A DNA stretch of 64,000 bases. Origin: Vulcanimicrobiota bacterium (GTDB lineage Bacteria; Vulcanimicrobiota; Vulcanimicrobiia; Eremiobacterales; Eremiobacteraceae). The notes beneath the pieces were generated by a model, which was not told where the DNA came from, made no database searches, and worked only from the letters and a program-made list of their open reading frames with translations. The position numbers were made by a program, and so were the translations under genes. This document shows, piece after piece, positions 8,857-15,135 of this stretch (the stretch's first letter is position 1; each line of letters begins with the position of its first letter). The stretch is taken from the NCBI GenBank assembly GCA_019235715.1, contig JAFAKE010000068.1, forward strand, positions 62,001 through 126,000. Reading direction: 5' to 3'.

Positions 8857-9078
8857 GTGGACAACTCAAGCGTGAAAGATCTGCAATCGGAACTTGTCGA
8901 TATTGACGCAGACGCACTGCGCGAGGCAGAGCGCGTGTTCGCGCAAGGCATCTTGGACACGATGCCGGGGAAGTCGGTGGCACGAGCTTCCTATGAAGAA
9001 ACACGCGTCGTCCTCACGATGACGGACGGCACCGAATACTACTTCTACGGGTTCTTGGGCGAGTCAGGTCTTCGGTAG
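8857..9078 (+). CDS. small uncharacterised protein (73 aa)
   Basis: I do not recognise the family. The 73-residue product starts with GTG after a GGAG-containing leader. Its first half is acidic and helical (LQSELVDIDADALREAERVFAQGIL) and its second half is probably strand-rich (ARASYEETRVVLTMTDGTEYYFYGF). There is no signal peptide or membrane segment. It is divergent from the FHA gene, and its 3' end overlaps the convergent PilZ gene by 15 bases. A TATAAG hexamer at 8781-8786 may be its -10, with a weak TTGGGG 16 bases upstream. The codon pattern and overlap support a real gene, but function is unknown. Confidence 0.6.
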   Translation: MDNSSVKDLQSELVDIDADALREAERVFAQGILDTMPGKSVARASYEETRVVLTMTDGTEYYFYGFLGESGLR

Positions 9079-9414
9079 TACGTTCGCGTCAACGAAGTCG
9101 GCGATAGCGCGCCGGTCTTCCGGGTCTATCGACGTGAACGCGATTCCATGATGGAACGTCTTCTCGGCGCCGAGGAACGCGCTTAGCACTGCGCGCCCGC
9201 GCACGCGGATCGCGCTCGCTTGGCCGGGTAGGCGGAACTTGATGTCGAGCGTCGCGCGCGGCGGCACGTCGAAGGGCGCGACCAGGCGCATCCCGCCGGC
9301 GCCCAAATCGAGCACCGAGCCCGCGCGCGCCGTCGCGTCGCCTTCCAATGAGAATTCGACCGGCAGCGATACCGGAACGCGCACGTACTGACGCCTATGC
9401 AGGTCACCCGTCAT
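9064..9414 (-). CDS. PilZ domain protein (c-di-GMP receptor)
   Basis: A 116-residue single-domain PilZ protein. It has the N-terminal arginine motif RRQYVRVPV (RxxxR) and the DLGAGGMRL motif, equivalent to (D/N)xSxxG with Ala at the Ser position. These two motifs clamp cyclic di-GMP. The rest is the beta-barrel (ATLDIKFRLPG, IRVRGRAVLSAF, FHHGIAFTSIDPEDRRAI). It probably changes conformation on binding c-di-GMP and acts on a partner in motility, polysaccharide synthesis or adhesion. It is monocistronic, between a convergent small gene and the upstream PLP enzyme. The Ser-to-Ala change could weaken binding. Confidence 0.88.
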   Translation of the reverse strand: MTGDLHRRQYVRVPVSLPVEFSLEGDATARAGSVLDLGAGGMRLVAPFDVPPRATLDIKFRLPGQASAIRVRGRAVLSAFLGAEKTFHHGIAFTSIDPEDRRAIADFVDANVLPKT

Positions 9415-9450
9415 GGCGCGACTATTCGGTTTTCCACGGGCAAAACGCCT

Positions 9451-10737
9451 CTAGGCAAGCACACCGGCCGCGGCGCTCATCAGCGCAAGCATGCCGTGCG
9501 TCACGTCGAGCCCACCTTGCAAATATACGTCATACGGTTCGCGCAGCGGCGCGTCGCTTGAAAGCTCGAGCGTGGACCCACTGATAAATGCGCCACCGGC
9601 CATGATAACGGGATCCGCATAGCCCGGCACCGGCCCTGGCTCGGGCAGCGCGCGTGCGTTGACCGGCAGCATGCGTTGCAGTCCGCGGGTGAACCCGCTG
9701 ATTCGTGCGCTACTGCCAAGCTTTAACGCCTGGATAATATCTGAGCGCGGCGCGCCGGCCTGCGGATCGACGCCAAAGCCCAGCGCGGCAAAGAGCGCCG
9801 CTGCGAAATCCAGCGTCTTCAAACTCTCCACGACCGCGTGCGCGGCGCGATGTAAGCCCGCGAAACACCAACGCGCCGTGTCGAGCGTCGGACCCACCGC
9901 GCTGCCCAGGCCAGGCGCGAAGACGCCGTCCGCGATGCGCGCGATCAGGTCCGCACGCCCCGCGACATACGCGCCGCTGGTCGCCAACCCGCCGCCTAGA
10001 TTCTTGATAAGCGAGCCGACGACGAGATCTGCGCCGCCTGCCGTCGGTTCGCGCTGCTCGACAAGCTCGCCATAGCAGTTATCGACGAGCACGATGGCGC
10101 CGGGCGCGTGTGCGCGCACCAGCTCGACCAGCCGCTCTATCTGCGCGACTGAAAGCGATGGACGCGGCGCGTAGCCGCGCGAGCGCTGCACGAAGACGAC
10201 ATCCGGCACGCGCCGCAGGGCGTCCATGACATCTTCATCGCGTGGCGCGATCCCGCCGTTCCAGACCGCCTCGCTATAGCGCACGCCGTGCGCGTGCACG
10301 AGGCTCGACGGATGATCCGCGATCGCCATGCGCAGCGTGTCGTACGGCGCTCCCGTGATCGAGCACAGCGTGCCGCCGCTGGGCAACAGGGAGCGCAGCG
10401 CCGCGACGATTGCATGCGTACCGCTGACGAGCTGCAGGCGCGCGAGTGCTGCCGGCGCATCCATGAGGCCGGCCAGCAGCGCTTCGTACGCTTCGCGGCC
10501 GCGGTCGTGGTAGGCGTAGCCCGTGCTGCCCGCCAGATGCGATTCGTCGATGCCCGCTCGCGCAAACGCCGCGACGACTTTGGCGCCGACTTCGAGACCC
10601 AGCGCCTCGCGCGCGCGCCAGGCGGGTTGCACCTGTTCGAGCGCGTGGACGCCGGCATCGATGACGCTTGCCGGCAGCTCAAAACGTTCGGCAGCAGTCG
10701 CAAGCGCAGCGCCTAACGAGCTTTGGGCAGCCTTCAT
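9451..10737 (-). CDS. PLP-dependent methionine gamma-lyase-like (aluminium resistance family) protein
   Basis: A 428-residue PLP enzyme of the family often annotated as aluminium resistance protein or methionine gamma-lyase-like. SGTHAIVAALRSLLPSGG is the cofactor phosphate region, AIVLVDNCYGELVE carries the Asp that pairs with the pyridine nitrogen, and VVGSLIKNLGGGLATSGAYV contains the Schiff-base Lys. AGGAFISGSTLELSSDAP near the end is strongly conserved in this family. It probably does a C-S lyase or trans-sulfuration-like reaction, but physiological substrates are not settled. Its start overlaps the stop of the PTS gene by 4 bases (ATGA), so the two are coupled, a pairing with no obvious reason. 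Confidence 0.88.
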   Translation of the reverse strand: MKAAQSSLGAALATAAERFELPASVIDAGVHALEQVQPAWRAREALGLEVGAKVVAAFARAGIDESHLAGSTGYAYHDRGREAYEALLAGLMDAPAALARLQLVSGTHAIVAALRSLLPSGGTLCSITGAPYDTLRMAIADHPSSLVHAHGVRYSEAVWNGGIAPRDEDVMDALRRVPDVVFVQRSRGYAPRPSLSVAQIERLVELVRAHAPGAIVLVDNCYGELVEQREPTAGGADLVVGSLIKNLGGGLATSGAYVAGRADLIARIADGVFAPGLGSAVGPTLDTARWCFAGLHRAAHAVVESLKTLDFAAALFAALGFGVDPQAGAPRSDIIQALKLGSSARISGFTRGLQRMLPVNARALPEPGPVPGYADPVIMAGGAFISGSTLELSSDAPLREPYDVYLQGGLDVTHGMLALMSAAAGVLA

Positions 10738-12062
10738 GCGCTGGGTTCCTCGTCGCCCTCAGCGGTCTCGGGATGGCGCTCGAGCGCGAGCTCGTGCTCG
10801 CGGATCGCTTCTGCCGTCTTCACGAGCGCTGCCTCTTGCTCGGGTTTCGCGCGCAGCGCTTCTTCGAACGATCGGTAGAACGGTGCGTAGAGCACGAAGG
10901 CCAGCACGATGTTGCCGAGCACGAGAACGACGGCGCGCCAGTCACCGTTCGTCGTCAGCCACGCCGCGATGGGCGCCGGTATTGCGCTGGGCAAGAAGAC
11001 GACGGTCTTGTCGACGAGCCCGAAATACATCGCGACGTATGTCGTGGTCGCAAGGATGAGCGGCACGCAGATGAACGGGATCGTCAACGTCGGGTTCATG
11101 ACCAGCGGCAAGCCGAAGATCAAGGGCTCGTTGACGTTGATGATACTGGGCAGCAGCGACGCATATCCGAGCCTGCGTATGCGCGGGATCTTCGAGAAGA
11201 GCATCAACAAGTTGAGCGGCAGCGTCGCGCCCGAGCCGCCGGGAAAAAAGAACAAGAACAAGGTGATGGTGACGATGTGCGGCGGCGCTTCGTGGTGCAG
11301 CAGGGCCTGGCCGTTGGCGTCGATCGCGCCGAGGAAGATCGGCGTCGTCAGCGCGGCGAGGAAGCCAGGGCCGTGCACGCCGGCGGTCCACAGCAGCACC
11401 TGTAAGAACACGACGAGCAAGAGCGCGGGCAGGGTGTCGCCGACCCCGATGAGCGGCTTGACGGTGGCCAGCAACACGTCGGCGACGCTTTGATGCGAAG
11501 GCGCGAGCAGTGCGGCGATGCCCGCAAACACGACGATCACGGCCAACGCGCTGACGGCGAGTGCCAGTGGAAGGTTACTGATGAAGCGGCGGATCCAGCG
11601 CATCATCTCGCCGCTTATGCTCGCGACGATGATGGCGAGGAACAGGCTGCTTGCCGAGAGCGTGCCCAGCAGCACCAGCGGCGAAAGCGGAACCGGCCGG
11701 GGCAGCGACAGCGCGAACGCGATGGAAGTCAAGATAATGGCGGCGATGCGGTTGTAGTGCAGCCGCAGCGCGAGGTTGTTCGCGAGCAGGAGCATCAACG
11801 CGACGCCCATCGCGCCGAATCCGATGTGGTACGCGTCGAGAAAACGCGCGAACAGCGCGGAGAGGTGCCACGCGATCGGCCGCGGAGGAATCCAGAAGTA
11901 GACGAGCACGGTCGTCGCGGCCATCACCCAGAACGCAGGCTGAATCGATGCGCGCACCGCGGCGAAATGCGGCTCGTCGGCGGCGCGCTGCAAGCGGGGC
12001 AGCAGCCGCATTTCGAGCGCGCCGACTGCGGCGTCGAGCCCACGCGCCGCGGAGAGTTTCAA
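10734..12062 (-). CDS. PTS sugar transporter EIIC component, lactose/cellobiose family (orphan)
   Basis: A 442-residue polytopic membrane protein of the PTS EIIC family. The diagnostic loop INVNEPLIFGLPLVMNP holds the conserved Glu of the sugar-binding site, and HGPGFLAALTTPIF, FFFPGGSGATLPLN and LGYASLLPSIINV are also typical of CelB-like EIIC. About ten hydrophobic segments are present, ending in a cytosolic acidic tail. No EIIA, EIIB, HPr or enzyme I gene is in this window, so it could work with distant PTS parts or as a non-phosphorylating carrier. The neighbours are an amidotransferase upstream (9-base gap) and a PLP enzyme downstream (4-base overlap), neither a sugar gene. Confidence 0.88.
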   Translation of the reverse strand: MKLSAARGLDAAVGALEMRLLPRLQRAADEPHFAAVRASIQPAFWVMAATTVLVYFWIPPRPIAWHLSALFARFLDAYHIGFGAMGVALMLLLANNLALRLHYNRIAAIILTSIAFALSLPRPVPLSPLVLLGTLSASSLFLAIIVASISGEMMRWIRRFISNLPLALAVSALAVIVVFAGIAALLAPSHQSVADVLLATVKPLIGVGDTLPALLLVVFLQVLLWTAGVHGPGFLAALTTPIFLGAIDANGQALLHHEAPPHIVTITLFLFFFPGGSGATLPLNLLMLFSKIPRIRRLGYASLLPSIINVNEPLIFGLPLVMNPTLTIPFICVPLILATTTYVAMYFGLVDKTVVFLPSAIPAPIAAWLTTNGDWRAVVLVLGNIVLAFVLYAPFYRSFEEALRAKPEQEAALVKTAEAIREHELALERHPETAEGDEEPSA

Positions 12063-12071
12063 TCGGCCGCC

Positions 12072-12824
12072 TTAGGACGCGCGCGCCGTACGCTGCTGCG
12101 CGCGCTGTTCCGCGCTGGCGACGAATCCGCGGAAAAGCGCCCGGCTCGGTTCGTCGCGCTTGACGAGCTCTTCGGGATGCCATTGGACGCCGACAAGCAG
12201 TGCGCGCGAGGCCGGCGCCTCAACCCCCTCAACGATGCCGTCGCGCGAACGAGCGACCGCGGTCAACGCCGCCGGGATGCGCCGCACCGCCTGATGATGC
12301 AGCGTGTTCGTGGCGATCGTCGTCGCGCCGACAAGCGCCGCGAGTCGCGACCCGGCAGCGATCTCGATGACGTGCGTGGTTTCGTCGCGCGCATGGTCCG
12401 GCGTTTGGTAGTGGCGCACGCGCAGGCCGTCCTGCACGCGATATTGATCGTCGATGTCCTCGTAGAGCGAACCGCCCAGCGCGACGTTGATGACCTGCAT
12501 CCCGCGGCAAATGCCCAACAACGGGATGCCGTCTCGAGCGGCGACTCGTGCGACGGCGATCTGGAACTCGTCGGTGCCCGCGCGCGCCGGCTCGACGGCC
12601 GGATGCGCGGCGCCGCCGTACAACTGTGGCGAGACATCTGCGCCACCGGGCAGCAACACGCCATCGAAGCCCGCTAACACATCTGCAACGGAGGCTAGAT
12701 ATGCGGGCGGGGTCACAAGCTCAGGACGGCCGCCGGCTTGTTCAACCGCAAAGCGGTAGGTCGCGTACGTGTTGGGACGGTCCGCCGATTGCGGTCCGAC
12801 CGCGATGGCGATCCGCGGTGTCAT
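12072..12824 (-). CDS. class I glutamine amidotransferase-like hydrolase (peptidase C26, PuuD-like)
   Basis: A 250-residue gamma-glutamyl hydrolase-like protein. GVLLPGGADVSPQLYGG is the oxyanion region, LLGICRGMQVINVALGGSLYEDI has the nucleophile Cys, and GVQWHPEEL gives the catalytic His and Glu. This set is typical of gamma-glutamyl-GABA hydrolase and related C26 enzymes. It probably removes a gamma-glutamyl group from a small amide in the cytosol. The ORF starts at the ATG MTPRIAIAVGPQ, matching the family N-terminus. It is the first gene of the leftward trio that includes the EIIC and the PLP enzyme. Putrescine-pathway partners are not seen here. Confidence 0.9.
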   Translation of the reverse strand: MTPRIAIAVGPQSADRPNTYATYRFAVEQAGGRPELVTPPAYLASVADVLAGFDGVLLPGGADVSPQLYGGAAHPAVEPARAGTDEFQIAVARVAARDGIPLLGICRGMQVINVALGGSLYEDIDDQYRVQDGLRVRHYQTPDHARDETTHVIEIAAGSRLAALVGATTIATNTLHHQAVRRIPAALTAVARSRDGIVEGVEAPASRALLVGVQWHPEELVKRDEPSRALFRGFVASAEQRAQQRTARAS

Positions 12825-12845
12825 GCTTTCTCGAGGTTACGGGCG

Positions 12846-12884
12846 GATAAGAAAGATGGCCTGCCATGCGGCACGCCATCTCGG
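12846..12884 (-). terminator. probable intrinsic terminator of lexA
   Basis: On the minus strand AGATGGC (12875-12881) pairs with GCCATCT (12854-12860) around a GC-rich loop that can itself fold, followed by TTCTTAT. It lies directly after the lexA stop and before the amidotransferase start. Confidence 0.6.
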
Positions 12885-12917
12885 CTTTCTGAACGCGCTG
12901 GAGCGCGCTGAATCCGG

Positions 12918-13532
12918 CTAGAGCTTGCGGATGACCGCGGAGACTTTGCCGACGATCTGCACCTTCTCGGCGTAGATCGGCTCCATATACTTGTTGGCCG
13001 GCTGCAAGCGTACGCGGTTCGCTTCCTTATAGAAGGTTTTCACTGTCGCTTCGTTCTCGCTGCCGGGTCCTTCGACCATCGCGACGACGATGTCACCGTT
13101 GTCAGCCACGTTCTGCGGCTGCACGACGATGAGGTCACCATCTAAGATCGCCGCATCGACCATCGACTCGCCCTTCACGCGTAACATGAAGGAACCGGAC
13201 TTCGCCGCGAGATGCGAGGGCAGCACTACTTCGCCCTGTACGTCCTCGATCGCCGTCGCCACAGGACCAGCCGCGATGCGACCGATGAGCGGCAGTGTGA
13301 CGACATCGCGTGCGACTTCGCTGCCCGTGACGAGCGCACGAGGTTTGGTTGCATCGCGATGGATGAGCCCCTTGCGCTGAAGGGTGCGAAGATGGCTCTG
13401 GACGGTTGAGCTGCTGGACAGCCCTACGCGTTCGCCGATCTCGCGAACCGAAGGCGGATAGCCGTGTTCCCGTTGGAACTCTTTGATGACGTCGAGGATG
13501 GCCTGTTGTCGCGGGGTCGTCTTGCGATCCAC
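12918..13532 (-). CDS. lexA: LexA repressor (SOS regulator)
   Basis: SOS repressor and self-cleaving protease, 204 residues. The N-terminal winged helix spans about 1-70 (TPRQQAILDVIKEFQREHGYPPSVREIGERVGLSSSSTVQSHL). The scissile Ala-Gly is in RIAAGPV, the catalytic Ser in VKGESMVDA and the Lys in EATVKTF, so the RecA-stimulated autoproteolysis machinery is complete. It starts with GTG preceded by TAGGA. Two LexA-type boxes lie in the region shared with the divergent LysM gene, one of them overlapping the probable -35 of lexA, so autoregulation is expected. Gene order and box type follow the Bacillus/Actinobacteria pattern rather than the Escherichia pattern. Confidence 0.97.
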   Translation of the reverse strand: MDRKTTPRQQAILDVIKEFQREHGYPPSVREIGERVGLSSSSTVQSHLRTLQRKGLIHRDATKPRALVTGSEVARDVVTLPLIGRIAAGPVATAIEDVQGEVVLPSHLAAKSGSFMLRVKGESMVDAAILDGDLIVVQPQNVADNGDIVVAMVEGPGSENEATVKTFYKEANRVRLQPANKYMEPIYAEKVQIVGKVSAVIRKL

Positions 13533-13631
13533 GAGAGTCCTACCGCCCTTTCCCTAGTCAAGGTCGTCGCCGGCGGGACAATAGGCGACGAAGACGTCCA
13601 TCGTAGCGTTGTGCGCTCGACGGTACCCTGG

Positions 13632-13661
13632 ATTCTAGCACACCGCGACGCCCGAATGCAA
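13632..13661 (-). promoter_or_regulatory. predicted lexA promoter
   Basis: On the minus strand TTGCAT (13656-13661) and TAGAAT (13632-13637) are separated by 18 bases. The -35 overlaps a LexA box, consistent with autorepression. The resulting leader would be about 90 bases. Confidence 0.6.
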
Positions 13662-13672
13662 ACGTTTGTTCG
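13659..13672. promoter_or_regulatory. LexA box 1
   Basis: CAAACGTTTGTTCG matches CGAAC-N4-GTTCG at nine of ten fixed positions. It covers the -35 of the predicted lexA promoter. Confidence 0.65.
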
Positions 13673-13680
13673 AAAAAACC

Positions 13681-13710
13681 TTGACACCGGGCTTTATGCA
13701 GGGGTAAGAT
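13681..13710 (+). promoter_or_regulatory. predicted promoter of the LysM (YneA-like) gene
   Basis: A consensus TTGACA (13681-13686) and TAAGAT (13705-13710) are separated by 18 bases. A LexA box follows 7 bases after the -10, so a bound repressor would block transcription start. Confidence 0.7.
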
Positions 13711-13716
13711 GACACC

Positions 13717-13730
13717 AGAACATACGTTCG
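13717..13730. promoter_or_regulatory. LexA box 2
   Basis: AGAACATACGTTCG matches CGAAC-N4-GTTCG except at the first base. It lies at the expected start site of the LysM gene. Confidence 0.75.
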
Positions 13731-13758
13731 AGCCGAGCCGGCTCGGAGGATAGCTCTG

Positions 13759-14055
13759 ATGCGCTCCTATCACCGCAAGACGCGGGTCACGCTGATTCCC
13801 TTCATCCAACTTGTCTCCCTCGTGCTGGTGTTCGCCCTGCCGGTGGTGTGGGCGTCGCAGGTCTATACGTCCAGCCCGGCACGCTACGACAAAGTGGTCG
13901 TGGGACAGGGTGATACGGTCTGGGGCTTAGTCGCACAGAGATCGGCGCAGGGCAGCGACATCAACGAGCTGGCCTACAACGTCATGAACCTCAACCACCT
14001 GAAGCCGGGTGCGCACTTGCACCCGGGTCAAGTATTATTGCTGCCGCGCCAATAG
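13759..14055 (+). CDS. LysM-domain membrane protein, YneA-like SOS cell-division inhibitor
   Basis: A 98-residue protein with a short basic N-terminus, one membrane helix (about residues 12-31, LIPFIQLVSLVLVFALPVVWA) and one C-terminal LysM domain (about 45-97; KVVVGQGDTVWGLVAQ...LHPGQVLLLP). This architecture and the position divergent from lexA match Bacillus YneA, which is made during the SOS response and delays septation. The promoter TTGACA-18-TAAGAT with a LexA box at the start site supports SOS control. The peptidoglycan-binding LysM would lie outside the membrane. Functional assignment is by architecture, synteny and operator, not by close sequence identity. An intrinsic terminator follows directly. 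Confidence 0.85.
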   Translation: MRSYHRKTRVTLIPFIQLVSLVLVFALPVVWASQVYTSSPARYDKVVVGQGDTVWGLVAQRSAQGSDINELAYNVMNLNHLKPGAHLHPGQVLLLPRQ

Positions 14056-14079
14056 CGCCCTGATTTCATAGGCCGTACG

Positions 14080-14108
14080 AGCCCCGCGAAGCGCGGGGCT
14101 TCTTCATT
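14080..14108 (+). terminator. intrinsic terminator
   Basis: A perfect 9-bp stem, AGCCCCGCG/CGCGGGGCT, with a 3-base loop, followed by TCTTCATT. It ends the LysM transcript before the universal stress gene. Confidence 0.75.
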
Positions 14109-14130
14109 CGGTCGAACGAGTCGGCGCTTC

Positions 14131-14562
14131 ATGTTCAAGAAGCTGCTCGTACTGATCGGCGGGTCCGAACTCTCGCGCGCTGCGACGCGGCTGGCCATCG
14201 CGCAAGAACAGGGTGCTAGCATCGCGTTTTGTCACGCGCTCGACACGTCTAAGCGTGCCCTGCTCGACGAAGCGGTACGCGACGCGCGCAGCGGCGCAGT
14301 GAGCGCGATGAGTGACGCGGGAGAAGCCGATGCGGTCCCATTCATCCTTGCACGCGCGAGCGAAGAGCATGTCGACCTCATCGCGATGGGCGCGCATGGA
14401 CGCAGCGGTCTCGCGCACGCGTTCTTAGGCAGCACTGCGGAGGGCGTGCTGCGCAGCGCCCCCGTTCCCGTCATGGTGGTGACCCGTCACTCACCGCTGC
14501 CGCGATTCGCGAAAACCGCCTTGCGACAAAAGGCATGCCCGCAACCGCAACCCCTGATTTGA
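14131..14562 (+). CDS. universal stress protein (UspA family)
   Basis: A 143-residue UspA-fold protein. The N-terminus FKKLLVLIGGSELSRAATRLA is the first strand-helix, and AMGAHGRSGLAHAFLGSTAEGVLRSAPVPVMVV carries the ATP-binding pattern G-x2-G-x9-G-(S/T), so this is the nucleotide-binding subtype. The tail of about 20 residues after VVTRHS is basic and proline-rich and not part of the domain. It is probably a cytosolic stress-adaptation factor that dimerises. It stands alone between the terminator after the LysM gene and the rpsO promoter, which overlaps its stop codon. Confidence 0.92.
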   Translation: MFKKLLVLIGGSELSRAATRLAIAQEQGASIAFCHALDTSKRALLDEAVRDARSGAVSAMSDAGEADAVPFILARASEEHVDLIAMGAHGRSGLAHAFLGSTAEGVLRSAPVPVMVVTRHSPLPRFAKTALRQKACPQPQPLI

Positions 14563-14588
14563 CGCGGTTTGCGCGCCTATGGTATCCT
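14559..14588 (+). promoter_or_regulatory. predicted rpsO-pnp promoter
   Basis: TTGACG (14559-14564) and TATCCT (14583-14588) are separated by 18 bases. The leader to the rpsO ATG is about 95 bases, long enough for S15-mediated control. Confidence 0.6.
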
Positions 14589-14688
14589 TAACGGCGTTAC
14601 CCCGGCCGTCGGCTCCGAGCGCACACTTCAAGCGAGCGGCATTGCGGCTGACCCGTGGGCGAATGTGAGTGGAAGGAACCATCACAGC

Positions 14689-14958
14689 ATGGCATTGAGC
14701 AAGGATCATAAGAATTCGGTCATCGCGAAACATAAGCGCGCCGACAACGACACCGGATCTCCCGAGGTCCAGATCGCGCTGCTGACCGAATCGATCAACG
14801 ACCTCACCGAGCACCTGAAAACGCACAAGAAGGACCATGCCAGCCGGCGCGGTCTGCTCATGAAGGTCGGCAAGCGGCGGCGCCTGTTGCGCTATCTCGA
14901 AAGCAGCGACCTCGAGCGCTATCGTAAGATCGTCAGCGAGCTCGGGTTGCGGCATTAA
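14689..14958 (+). CDS. rpsO: 30S ribosomal protein S15
   Basis: Primary 16S rRNA-binding protein of the small-subunit platform. The 89-residue length is exactly the family norm. The conserved core is seen in [49 protein letters not shown]. The ORF track opens 120 bases earlier, but the ATG at 14689 after GGAAGGAACC is the family start. It is followed by pnp, the usual rpsO-pnp order. In several bacteria S15 represses its own mRNA; the leader here is structured enough to allow it, but no known S15 site is recognised. Confidence 0.98.
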   Translation: MALSKDHKNSVIAKHKRADNDTGSPEVQIALLTESINDLTEHLKTHKKDHASRRGLLMKVGKRRRLLRYLESSDLERYRKIVSELGLRH

Positions 14959-15095
14959 TCCAGGCGGAGCTCGCGTTCGCCTGTTCCCGTCGCGCAGCGA
15001 CACAAGTAGGGCGCAGCGCTGCTGTGGTCCAGGGAAGCGCGGCATACATTAAGAAGAAGAAACCTGTCATATCAAAACCATATAACGAATATAGA

Positions 15096-15115
15096 TCCGC
15101 GGTCTTGACCGCGGA
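15096..15115 (+). promoter_or_regulatory. perfect hairpin in the rpsO-pnp spacer
   Basis: TCCGCGGTC-TT-GACCGCGGA, a 9-bp stem just upstream of the pnp ribosome-binding site (AAAAGGAG). It has no T-run, so it is more likely a processing or translation-control hairpin than a terminator. Known pnp leaders are cut by RNase III and autoregulated. Confidence 0.5.
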
Positions 15116-15135
15116 CGAAAAGGAGTAACCTCCCC

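Noticed and set aside
11490-12677. 395-codon plus-strand ORF
   Set aside because: Antisense to the EIIC and amidotransferase genes; sequence is low-complexity Arg/Gln/Asp and has no domain pattern.
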